Source: Candidatus Berkelbacteria bacterium CG_4_9_14_3_um_filter_39_23
GTDB lineage: Bacteria; Patescibacteriota; UBA1384; GWA2-35-9; CG2-30-39-44
Direction of reading: 5' to 3'
Length of the DNA: 5,283 bases
Assembly (NCBI GenBank): GCA_002789815.1
Contig: PFTZ01000038.1
Coordinates: 1-5,283, forward strand
Numbering within the stretch: the stretch's first letter is position 1; every line of letters begins with the position of its first letter. This document shows, in pieces, positions 1 through 5,255 of the stretch. The notes under the pieces are model-generated. The model was not told the DNA's origin. It made no database searches and worked only from the letters and a program-made list of their open reading frames with translations. The translations under genes and the position numbers were made by a program.

Positions 1-262
1 AGACTCATTACGAAATAATTTTTCGTAGCGAAATTAAATAATTTTGAGCGAAAACAATAAAGAATCCGGCGGAGCAAGTTCCTTGGTATTCTTTGTTTTG
101 CTATCTGAAAGATGGCTTCATCCTCGGAGCAAGCTCCGAGGTATTCAGCCGTCTTGAAATAAAGAGTGAGGAAAGCGTAACGGGGTTACGCTACGAGTGA
201 TAAATTGTTTTTTAGCCAAAATTATTTAATTACAGTAGAAAAGATTGTTTCGTAATGAGTCT
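1..262. repeat. Long imperfect inverted repeat with three internal hairpins (MITE/REP-like or structured RNA element)
   Basis: Bases 1-45 pair with 218-262 without a gap: 15 of 15 at the ends (1-15 with 248-262), 9 of 16 plus two G-U in the middle, and 14 of 14 on the inner side (32-45 with 218-231). Pairing continues weakly to about 58/204. Inside are three hairpins: 59-65 with 88-94, 109-117 with 147-155 enclosing 122-130 with 133-141, and 175-181 with 185-191. The outer arms and the central 9-bp hairpin share one midpoint, 131.5. No open reading frame fits. The fold resembles a non-autonomous transposable element (MITE) or a cluster of REP palindromes, but a structured RNA is also possible. 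The left edge coincides with the window start, so the arms may extend further and no target-site duplication can be tested. Confidence 0.7.
70..146. repeat. Two copies of a 22-nt repeat inside the inverted-repeat element
   Basis: Bases 70-91 and 125-146 match at 19 of 22 positions with a 55-base period; the shared core is CGGAGCAAG(T/C)TCC followed by GGTATTC. Each copy forms the loop side of its own hairpin. The second copy carries the better stem (9 bp, 122-130 with 133-141). This is how REP-type palindromes often occur, as paired related hairpins. No transposase is visible in the window. Confidence 0.6.
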
Positions 263-443
263 ATTGAAAAAGATTTTTGCGTGCGCCCTCTAAAGAATTG
301 AAAGAAATTTTGCGGGCTTTGACCGCTGTTAGGCGACGAACCGCTGGGGCGGAGATACCGCGAGCGAAGCGAGCGGCAATCTTCCGTTTTTCAGGAATTT
401 CGCATAAAATGAGTTCGAGCGTGGTTGTAGATATACTCCAAAG
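263..443. other. Intergenic stretch with no supported gene
   Basis: This stretch between the inverted-repeat element and the promoter of the next gene is more G+C-rich than its flanks. It holds a partial palindrome near 359-377 (GAGCGAAGCGAGC-type core). A 63-codon minus-strand frame (452-261) and a 66-codon plus-strand frame cross it, but neither shows a ribosome-binding site, a recognisable domain or a sensible start. I see no gene that can be defended here. Confidence 0.5.
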
Positions 444-463
444 TCCTAACACATTAGTTAGGA
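444..463. promoter_or_regulatory. Perfect 7-bp dyad at the -35 position: operator or weak terminator
   Basis: TCCTAAC (444-450) and GTTAGGA (457-463) are perfect inverted repeats around the six-base spacer ACATTA. Pairing can extend outward to 440/467 with one G-U. The dyad covers the place where the -35 element of the downstream promoter would lie, so a repressor binding it could block transcription. Five T residues follow (464-468), so a weak intrinsic terminator for transcripts coming from the repeat element is the alternative reading. I cannot name a regulator. Confidence 0.4.
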
Positions 464-469
464 TTTTTG

Positions 470-478
470 TGATATAAT
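470..478 (+). promoter_or_regulatory. Extended -10 promoter giving a probably leaderless mRNA
   Basis: TGA followed by a perfect TATAAT (473-478) is a consensus extended -10 element. No good -35 hexamer exists at 16-18 bases upstream, which is typical of extended -10 promoters. Only six bases separate TATAAT from the ATG at 485, so RNA synthesis should begin at or next to the A of the start codon. This also explains why no Shine-Dalgarno sequence precedes the gene. Confidence 0.65.
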
Positions 479-484
479 GGCACT

Positions 485-2044
485 ATGATCCTAAAAAGTC
501 ATTTCCAAAAATTAGCCCTGACATTTTTTGTAATTGCTCTTTTTGTGTCCTCAACCACCGCTCTAGCTTTTCAAAGTGTCAAGCTTGCCAGCACATTATT
601 TGAAACAAAAAAAGCCACCAACGCGCCTGTCACGAGTCAGACAGTCGCGCCTGAAAAAGAACCAACTCCACCTGTTGCGGAAGTTACGCCAGCAATCACC
701 AACATCCCGCCTACCGCAAAAACAAAAAAAGCCATCCAGCAAGCTCCTCCGCCAACCAACCCTGCCCCGCAAGCTAAAACTGAAAAAATTATTGAGAAAA
801 CTGAAAGTGGGAATCAAGTTGCGATCGCATCGGAAGGCGGAGTAACTGAAACCGATGTTGCGACTTACAACTTCCTGGTTAATGCCACCACCGCCATATC
901 TGCGCCTGATCAAATCCCTTTCAGAGACGAAACTGAAAAAAACGCTAATCTCGAAACTCCGCTGAAAGATTTTTTTAAAAATAATTTACTTTGGACTAAG
1001 ACTGAAATTAAACAAATGCGCCAAATTATTATTACTGATTGCGCTGATTGTCAGTGGAACGGAAATTATACTGGCTCGTATTCAACCAGCGGTAACACCA
1101 TCACCGACGCATTTGGCTGGATCACGCTCAATGTGCACAATTACAAAGATTCAAAATATCTAATTGACTATATGAAAATTATTTTAACGCATGAATACGG
1201 GCACCACTGGTCGCTTTACTATAAATGGACAAAATTAAATCTCGGGGTGGGCACGCGCTTTCCTGATGACTATTATTCTACTCGTTTGCTTCCGAAAGAA
1301 AAAACCGCGTCAGACTACTCGCTCGGCTGGGATCACTCTGATGGCGAGATTGTGGCAGAGGACTACCAATATTTTTACTCCGGTTACAGCACGCACGCAA
1401 TGAAAGATCTTTTTGGCTTACCACCAGACGCAATAAAAAAATGGTTCACTGACTTGGGCAATACTATCTCGCCGATTAACTCTACGGTCCCAACCAATGA
1501 AACTAAAACTGATAATCCGACTAGCGCAACCAATCATACTGCAAAGCCGACAGAAACAGCAACTTCTCCATCACCCACTGCCACTCCGATTGAAACTGCC
1601 CCTGCCCCGGATACGACTAAACCAATCGTTGCAATCACCAAGCCAACCAGCCCATCGTATGAATGGACCAGCGGAGATTTAGCCATTGAAGCTAACGCGA
1701 CCGATAATGTCAAAGTAGTTAAAATGTCTGTGTATATAAATGACGCGCTGATTGGATCAGTGGACACTGACGGCGTGGTGGCAACTTGGCATTATGATCG
1801 CGCCAAAGTCGGACAATATATTTTTAGAATTACCGCTGAAGATAGCGCTGGCAATGTTGGCGAAGCTACGATCACTATTACCAAAATTGCCAAAGCAAAT
1901 GAATCAGCTGGAAATAGCGCCGGAGCGTCCAAGCAAGTAGAACAAACTAGCGACGATCGATCTCAGCCAACCGAACAAATCAAGCAAACCAACAATCAAA
2001 ACGCGCCTTTGCCGGACAATATAAATGATACTAAAACTGAATAA
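485..2044 (+). CDS. Secreted HExxH zinc-metallopeptidase-like protein with Ig-like domain
   Basis: This 519-residue protein is probably exported and acts outside the cell. Residues 1-28 look like a type I signal peptide (hydrophobic 10-27, probable cleavage after TALA at 28). Residues 41-105 are a Thr/Pro/Lys/Ala linker. The domain at about 125-325 contains HEYGHH (H236, E237, H240), the zinc-binding and catalytic motif of zincins. A later GEIVAEDYQYF segment (287-297) offers E288 or E292 as the third zinc ligand, as in gluzincins. C186 and C189 form a CxxC pair, the only cysteines. A second linker (330-378) leads to one Ig-like/bacterial-adhesion-type domain (379-467, with the usual ATDN and AEDSAGN turns), then a polar tail. 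There is no sortase motif or C-terminal membrane anchor. The substrate is unknown and I cannot assign a named peptidase family. Start ATG 485 is fixed by the signal peptide and the promoter. Confidence 0.85.
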   Translation: MILKSHFQKLALTFFVIALFVSSTTALAFQSVKLASTLFETKKATNAPVTSQTVAPEKEPTPPVAEVTPAITNIPPTAKTKKAIQQAPPPTNPAPQAKTEKIIEKTESGNQVAIASEGGVTETDVATYNFLVNATTAISAPDQIPFRDETEKNANLETPLKDFFKNNLLWTKTEIKQMRQIIITDCADCQWNGNYTGSYSTSGNTITDAFGWITLNVHNYKDSKYLIDYMKIILTHEYGHHWSLYYKWTKLNLGVGTRFPDDYYSTRLLPKEKTASDYSLGWDHSDGEIVAEDYQYFYSGYSTHAMKDLFGLPPDAIKKWFTDLGNTISPINSTVPTNETKTDNPTSATNHTAKPTETATSPSPTATPIETAPAPDTTKPIVAITKPTSPSYEWTSGDLAIEANATDNVKVVKMSVYINDALIGSVDTDGVVATWHYDRAKVGQYIFRITAEDSAGNVGEATITITKIAKANESAGNSAGASKQVEQTSDDRSQPTEQIKQTNNQNAPLPDNINDTKTE

Positions 2045-2056
2045 AAAATTATACTA

Positions 2057-2085
2057 TTGACTTAAAAACTATTTTATAATAATAT
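2057..2085 (+). promoter_or_regulatory. Sigma-70-type promoter upstream of the small-RNA candidate
   Basis: TTGACT (2057-2062) is one base from the -35 consensus. It lies 17 bases before TAATAT (2080-2085), an acceptable -10 box, putting the start near 2092. A perfect TATAAT also occurs at 2075-2080 but has no matching -35. The region is very A+T-rich, so chance matches are a real risk. The position just after the stop codon of the preceding gene and before a strong terminator supports a separate short transcript. Confidence 0.5.
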
Positions 2086-2091
2086 CAAAAA

Positions 2092-2202
2092 AATAATTAT
2101 CGCAACTTGACAATCAGGGGGTAGCCGACTGTGAAGCCGAATACTATTGGTGTTTGACAAGAACTAGCCAACCCTCCCCCTAGCAATCTAGGGGATTTTT
2201 TT
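2092..2202 (+). ncRNA. Candidate small structured RNA or attenuator of about 110 nt, unidentified
   Basis: The interval runs from the predicted start to the end of an intrinsic terminator and contains no reading frame. GGGGGU (2117-2122) can pair with ACCCUC (2171-2176), ending exactly where the terminator stem begins. Within it GUUU (2152-2155) pairs with GAAC (2161-2164) around loop GACAA, continued by UGG (2148-2150) with CCA (2168-2170). AGCCGA occurs twice (2123-2128, 2135-2140) and AGCCAA once (2166-2171), so UUGG has three alternative partners. The G run could also pair with the C run 2176-2180 and open the terminator. I do not recognise it as SRP RNA, 6S RNA, tmRNA or a riboswitch class. 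The alternatives are the 3' untranslated region of the preceding gene or an attenuator for tRNA-Cys. Confidence 0.4.
2177..2202 (+). terminator. Strong intrinsic terminator
   Basis: CCCCTAG (2177-2183) and CTAGGGG (2188-2194) form a perfect 7-bp stem with loop CAAT, followed after one A by seven T residues (2196-2202). It ends the small-RNA candidate and would also stop read-through from the metallopeptidase-like gene before tRNA-Cys. Confidence 0.88.
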
Positions 2203-2208
2203 GTAAGA

Positions 2209-2214
2209 TATGAT
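2209..2214 (+). promoter_or_regulatory. Possible -10 box for tRNA-Cys
   Basis: TATGAT matches TATAAT at five of six positions and would place the transcript start near 2221, about 20 bases before the mature tRNA. No convincing -35 box lies 17 bases upstream, because that position falls inside the terminator. Since the terminator at 2177-2202 should stop upstream transcripts, the tRNA needs some promoter in this gap, and this is the best candidate. Confidence 0.3.
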
Positions 2215-2239
2215 AAATAGGCAGAGAGAAAACAATAGT

Positions 2240-2311
2240 GGCGTGGTAGCCAAGTGGGAAGGCAGGGGACTGCAAATCCTCTACGAGCGAGTTCGATTCT
2301 CGCCCACGCCT
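2240..2311 (+). tRNA. tRNA-Cys (anticodon GCA)
   Basis: A complete 72-nt cloverleaf is visible. The acceptor stem is GGCGTGG (2240-2246) with CCACGCC (2304-2310), and the D stem GCC (2249-2251) with GGC (2261-2263). The anticodon stem 2265-2269 with 2277-2281 encloses loop CTGCAAA, giving anticodon GCA at 2272-2274. The T stem GCGAG (2287-2291) with CTCGC (2299-2303) encloses TTCGATT. The discriminator base is U (2311), the main identity element for cysteinyl-tRNA synthetase. CCA is not encoded, so it must be added enzymatically. A36-A37-A38 (2274-2276) is the recognition triplet for MiaA, which is encoded in the same window. Position 15 is G and position 48 is A, an unusual Levitt pair. Confidence 0.97.
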
Positions 2312-2326
2312 GATAAAAAATAAAAA

Positions 2327-2629
2327 ATGAAAAACATAAAATCTAAAATATCGCATTCCCAAAGGGAAGAAATTTTAAAACGATTGATCTCGCAGGACAA
2401 ACAGGACATTAAGAACGCGCCACCAGAATCAATCGACGTATCAAATCTTCCAGAGCATAGCAATGCTATCAGCCAAGCTTTAGCAAAAAGAGTCAGACGC
2501 GATACAGCGCGAATTATTTTTTTGGTCGCGCTATCTATACTAATTATTTTCGGACTATACTTTGCCGACAAAGGAACTGGTATCTTGACAAAAAGCGCGC
2601 AAAAAATTACGCAATTTTTACATATTTAG
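2327..2629 (+). CDS. Small single-pass membrane protein of unknown function
   Basis: This 100-residue protein is not recognised. Residues 1-55 are charged and polar with a probable helix (about 10-30). Residues 54-62 are basic (AKRVRRDTA), and residues 62-80 form one clear membrane segment rich in Ile, Leu and Phe. A 20-residue tail follows. The basic patch before the segment predicts the N-terminus in the cytoplasm and the tail outside. The ATG lies only 15 bases after the mature 3' end of tRNA-Cys, with no Shine-Dalgarno sequence and no terminator between, so it is probably co-transcribed with the tRNA and released by tRNA 3' processing. Its 3' end overlaps the end of comM by 12 bp on the opposite strand. 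Size and topology resemble many small accessory membrane proteins, but no role can be assigned. Confidence 0.72.
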   Translation: MKNIKSKISHSQREEILKRLISQDKQDIKNAPPESIDVSNLPEHSNAISQALAKRVRRDTARIIFLVALSILIIFGLYFADKGTGILTKSAQKITQFLHI

Positions 2630-4144
2630 CGCCTGATTATCGTAGTACGAAAGCGCCTCAAACAAATGTTTTTGCTTGATTTTTTCACTTTGATCAAGAT
2701 CTGCGATCGTGCGGGCAATTTTTAAAATTTTGTGATAACCGCGCGCTGAAAGATTGGAATTCTCCATTGAACGGATAAGATACATTTTCTCTGTTTCGGG
2801 AATCTGACAATAACCCTCGATATTTTTAATCTTTAAATCAGCATTCGTCATTGCCTTTATTTTGGCATATCTTTTCCTCTGAATATTCCTAGCCTTGGTT
2901 ACCTTGGCTCTAATTTCATCGCTCTCACCTTCTGCAACTTTACCAGCAAATTTTTTGGTATCAAATCTTTCCACTACTATTTTCATATCAATTCGGTCAA
3001 GTAGCGGTCCTGACAATTTTTTTTGATAATGAATAATTTGCATCGGGGTGCACGAACATTCTTTTTTGGGATCGCCTAAATACCCGCATGGACAAGGATT
3101 ACTTGAAGCAATAAGCATAAATTTAGCTGGAAATGTCAATGTGCCACTGGCGCGCGAGACAGTTATCACCCCATCTTCAAGCGGCTGGCGAAGCGCTTCA
3201 AGGGTTTGCCGATGAAACTCTGGTATTTCGTCTAAAAACAAAACCCCTCTGTGCGCCAGAGTCACCTCGCCCGGACTGGCACTCGATCCGCCACCAACTA
3301 GCGCCACATGAGAGGCGGTATGATGCGGACTACGAAAAGGACTTTGAGTAATGACCGCTTGATTTTTGGGGAGTTTGCCGGTGACTGAATAAATTTTTGT
3401 CACCTCTAACATTTCTTCCTTGGAAAGCGTTGGTAAAATTGTCGGAATCGTGCGAGCAAGAAGCGTTTTTCCAGTGCCTGGCGGTCCGCTCATCAGTAAA
3501 TTATGCCCGCCAGCTGACGCAATGGTAAGGGCGCGCTTGGCGCTCTCCTGCCCGCGGATTAAGGAAAAATCATATTCAGAATCGATTTTGTGAGTGATTT
3601 TTATACTCGCCTTTTGAGTTAACAATTTGCCAGCTTCCAGCATTAAAACCAATTCCTTCAAATATTCAATCGGTACTAAATTGATCCCTTGGATTAAACT
3701 AGCTTCGCGCAAATTTTGCTTTGGCAAAACTAAATATTTCATTTTCATATTTTGCGCCAGCTCTGCCATCACTAAAACGCCCTTAACCCCCCTTACTTTG
3801 CCGTTTAACGAAAGCTCGCCAATAAACATCACGTCCTGGGGAATAATGGCATTTTCTATACCACCGCAAGCACTCAATATACATATTGCGATCGCAAGAT
3901 CGTAATGCGTTCCTTCCTTTTTCAAATCAGCTGGCGCCAAATTGATGGTAATGCGTTCAGCTGGAATTTTAAATCCTGAATGTTTGAGCGCTCCGCGCAC
4001 TCGATCCTTGGCTTCACCAACGGATTTACCTGCCATTCCCACCACTGCAAAACCCGGCAAACCACCAGAAATATCAACTTCAACTTCTGTCAAAATCGCG
4101 TCAATACCGTTTAAAGAAGCGCATAAAACTTTGCCGTATTTCAT
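2618..4144 (-). CDS. comM: ComM/YifB family Mg-chelatase-like AAA+ ATPase
   Basis: This 508-residue protein matches the usual ComM/YifB length (about 500). In naturally transformable bacteria ComM is a hexameric helicase that drives branch migration when imported single-stranded DNA recombines with the chromosome. The N-terminal ChlI/Lon-like domain (about 5-165) starts with the typical DISGGLPGFAVVG stretch (24-36). The AAA+ domain (about 190-395) has Walker A GPPGTGKT (220-227), Walker B VLFLDE (301-306), N349 as likely sensor 1 and R384 in LLDRID as a likely arginine finger. C351, C353, C363 and C365 form the family's cysteine cluster, probably metal-binding. The C-terminal Mg-chelatase domain (about 405-505) includes SARGYHKILKIARTIADL. 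The start is fixed by the N-terminal homology; no Shine-Dalgarno sequence precedes it. It lies 64 bp downstream of miaA, probably in one operon. All key residues are intact. Confidence 0.96.
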   Translation of the reverse strand: MKYGKVLCASLNGIDAILTEVEVDISGGLPGFAVVGMAGKSVGEAKDRVRGALKHSGFKIPAERITINLAPADLKKEGTHYDLAIAICILSACGGIENAIIPQDVMFIGELSLNGKVRGVKGVLVMAELAQNMKMKYLVLPKQNLREASLIQGINLVPIEYLKELVLMLEAGKLLTQKASIKITHKIDSEYDFSLIRGQESAKRALTIASAGGHNLLMSGPPGTGKTLLARTIPTILPTLSKEEMLEVTKIYSVTGKLPKNQAVITQSPFRSPHHTASHVALVGGGSSASPGEVTLAHRGVLFLDEIPEFHRQTLEALRQPLEDGVITVSRASGTLTFPAKFMLIASSNPCPCGYLGDPKKECSCTPMQIIHYQKKLSGPLLDRIDMKIVVERFDTKKFAGKVAEGESDEIRAKVTKARNIQRKRYAKIKAMTNADLKIKNIEGYCQIPETEKMYLIRSMENSNLSARGYHKILKIARTIADLDQSEKIKQKHLFEALSYYDNQALNM

Positions 4145-4208
4145 ATACTAAAATTTAATTTTCAATATTTAATTTACAACTTTCAATAAATTTTCAATAA
4201 TACCATTT
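4145..4208 (-). promoter_or_regulatory. A+T-rich spacer with three TTTCAATA repeats
   Basis: The 64-base gap between miaA and comM contains TTTCAATA at 4160-4167, 4181-4188 and 4192-4199 (TATTGAAA when read with the genes). Copies are offset by 21 and 11 bases, close to two turns and one turn of DNA. They could be binding sites or only A+T-rich low complexity. No terminator is present, so read-through from miaA into comM is likely. Confidence 0.3.
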
Positions 4209-5105
4209 TCAAATATTCAAAAATTGCTTCACTAACTTTTCCGCTTCGCGATGTATTTCTTGCTTGGTAAAATTTTTCAATTCGAGCCATTTAATATTCG
4301 GGTACCTTCTCCACCAAGTCATTTGCCGTCGGGCATAGCCATGAATAGCAAATTTTAATTGCTGAATCATTTTATCTCTGGTGGTTTTCGCTTCTAAATA
4401 TTCGGTGATAAAACGATACTCGAGCCCTAGATTTTTAAGCCATGTTCTAGAAACTCCGCTTTGAATTAAATCACGCACTTCTGCGATCATTCCATCTTTA
4501 ATCCGTTCGTCCACTCGTTCGTCAATGCGCTGATAAAGAAGCTCACTATCAATTTTAATTCCTAAAATTAAGGACGGAAACCTGAGCGAATTATTTTGAA
4601 ATATTGGAATTGTTTTGCCAGTTTGCTCAATGATTTCCAGCGCGCGAATTAGTCGCCGTTTATTTTTACCGGTTCTTTTGGCTGACTCAACGTCTTTTGT
4701 TTTAAGTATTCCAAATAATTCTGCAATAGTTTTTTTGTTATATTGCGATCGCAATTTTTCATTGGGTGCTACTTGCGGGTACTCGCGCTGAAAAATTACG
4801 CTATCTAAATAAAACCCAGTTCCACCGACCAAAAAAGGCACTTTACCTCGTAAGAATACCTTGTCAATTGTTTTTAAAACTTTTTGCTGAAAGCGAACAA
4901 CACTGAAATTTTCTTCTGGCGAGACAATATCAATCATCTCCTGCAAAAAACTTTTATCCTTGCCTGTGCCAATATCTAATTTTTGGTAAATCTGACGGCT
5001 ATCAACCGAAATCACCACACCCGAAAATTTCCGATACAGCGCTTTTGCTAGATCGGTTTTGCCAGACGCAGTCGGTCCGACAATGGCGATCAGTTTGTTT
5101 TCCAT
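4209..5105 (-). CDS. miaA: tRNA dimethylallyltransferase MiaA
   Basis: MiaA transfers the dimethylallyl group of DMAPP to N6 of A37 in tRNAs that read codons starting with U, improving codon pairing. The protein has 298 residues, close to the family's usual 300-315. P-loop GPTASGKT is at 10-17. The substrate segment DSRQIYQKLDIGTGK (35-49) contains the conserved catalytic-type Asp35. VGGTGFYLDS (93-102), NKRRLIRALE (148-157) and RVDERIKDGM (197-206) are family motifs, and GYARRQMTWWRR (256-267) matches the usual TRxYAKRQxTW-type end. LGLEYR (226-231) replaces the more common GY(R/K)E version. AGGA about six bases before ATG 5105 is a plausible ribosome-binding site and overlaps the stop codon of the small upstream ORF, hinting at translational coupling. 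The gene ends with TGA. It is followed by comM on the same strand. Confidence 0.96.
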   Translation of the reverse strand: MENKLIAIVGPTASGKTDLAKALYRKFSGVVISVDSRQIYQKLDIGTGKDKSFLQEMIDIVSPEENFSVVRFQQKVLKTIDKVFLRGKVPFLVGGTGFYLDSVIFQREYPQVAPNEKLRSQYNKKTIAELFGILKTKDVESAKRTGKNKRRLIRALEIIEQTGKTIPIFQNNSLRFPSLILGIKIDSELLYQRIDERVDERIKDGMIAEVRDLIQSGVSRTWLKNLGLEYRFITEYLEAKTTRDKMIQQLKFAIHGYARRQMTWWRRYPNIKWLELKNFTKQEIHREAEKLVKQFLNI

Positions 5106-5113
5106 AATAAGTC

Positions 5114-5236
5114 CTACTTTCTTTTTTTGCTTAAAATTTCTTTTAGCACAAAAGCTTTTTTATTATGGACTCTATGTCGCGCCGGTTTTTTCCTCTTATT
5201 TTTTCCCTCTTGTTTTTCGTATGCTTCCCATTTCAT
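5114..5236 (-). CDS. Small basic protein (40 residues), hypothetical
   Basis: An ATG at 5236 opens a 40-codon frame ending in TAG at 5114, only eight bases before the miaA start. The product starts MKWEAYEKQEGKNKRKK and ends KEILSKKRK. It has 12 Lys and 4 Arg against 4 Glu, so it is strongly basic, as in nucleic-acid-binding or ribosome-associated small proteins. No family is recognised. In-frame stops just upstream make this ATG the first possible start. There is no Shine-Dalgarno sequence; TATAAC (5249-5244) seven bases before the ATG could be a -10 box of a leaderless transcript, but its -35 is poor. The stop codon overlaps the miaA ribosome-binding site, so it may be a short coupling ORF. 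A chance frame cannot be excluded. Confidence 0.45.
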   Translation of the reverse strand: MKWEAYEKQEGKNKRKKPARHRVHNKKAFVLKEILSKKRK

Positions 5237-5255
5237 AAAACTGGTTATATTTTAT

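Noticed and set aside
1..262. A CRISPR array in the repeat-rich left end
   Set aside because: The repeats are inverted and nested rather than regularly spaced direct repeats with unique spacers, and no cas gene is present.
261..452. A 63-codon minus-strand frame ending at the edge of the inverted-repeat element, possibly a gene cut by its insertion
   Set aside because: Its ATG lies inside the dyad at 444-463, there is no ribosome-binding site, and the product shows no domain. The stop codon being formed at the element boundary is suggestive but not enough to call a pseudogene.
477..488. Micro-ORF ATG GCA CTA TGA overlapping the start of the secreted protein as ATGA
   Set aside because: Its ATG overlaps the -10 box, so it should not be transcribed from the predicted promoter.
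2107..2159. Two further TTGACA sequences (2107-2112 and 2154-2159) as extra promoters
   Set aside because: Neither has a -10-like hexamer 16-18 bases downstream; the second would place it in the terminator C run.
2117..2180. A tRNA or tRNA-like gene framed by GGGGG and CCCCC
   Set aside because: There is no T-arm TTCGA-type loop, no anticodon arm and no valid D arm; only the short GGTAGCC match to tRNA-Cys is present.
2602..2619. Bidirectional terminator at the comM/membrane-protein junction (AAAAATT-ACGC-AATTTTT)
   Set aside because: The stem is made only of A-T pairs and is too weak to call an intrinsic terminator.
3133..4151. Plus-strand frames inside comM (3133-3351, 3627-3905, 3942-4151)
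   Set aside because: They are antisense shadows of a gene with intact domains and show no start signals or domains of their own.
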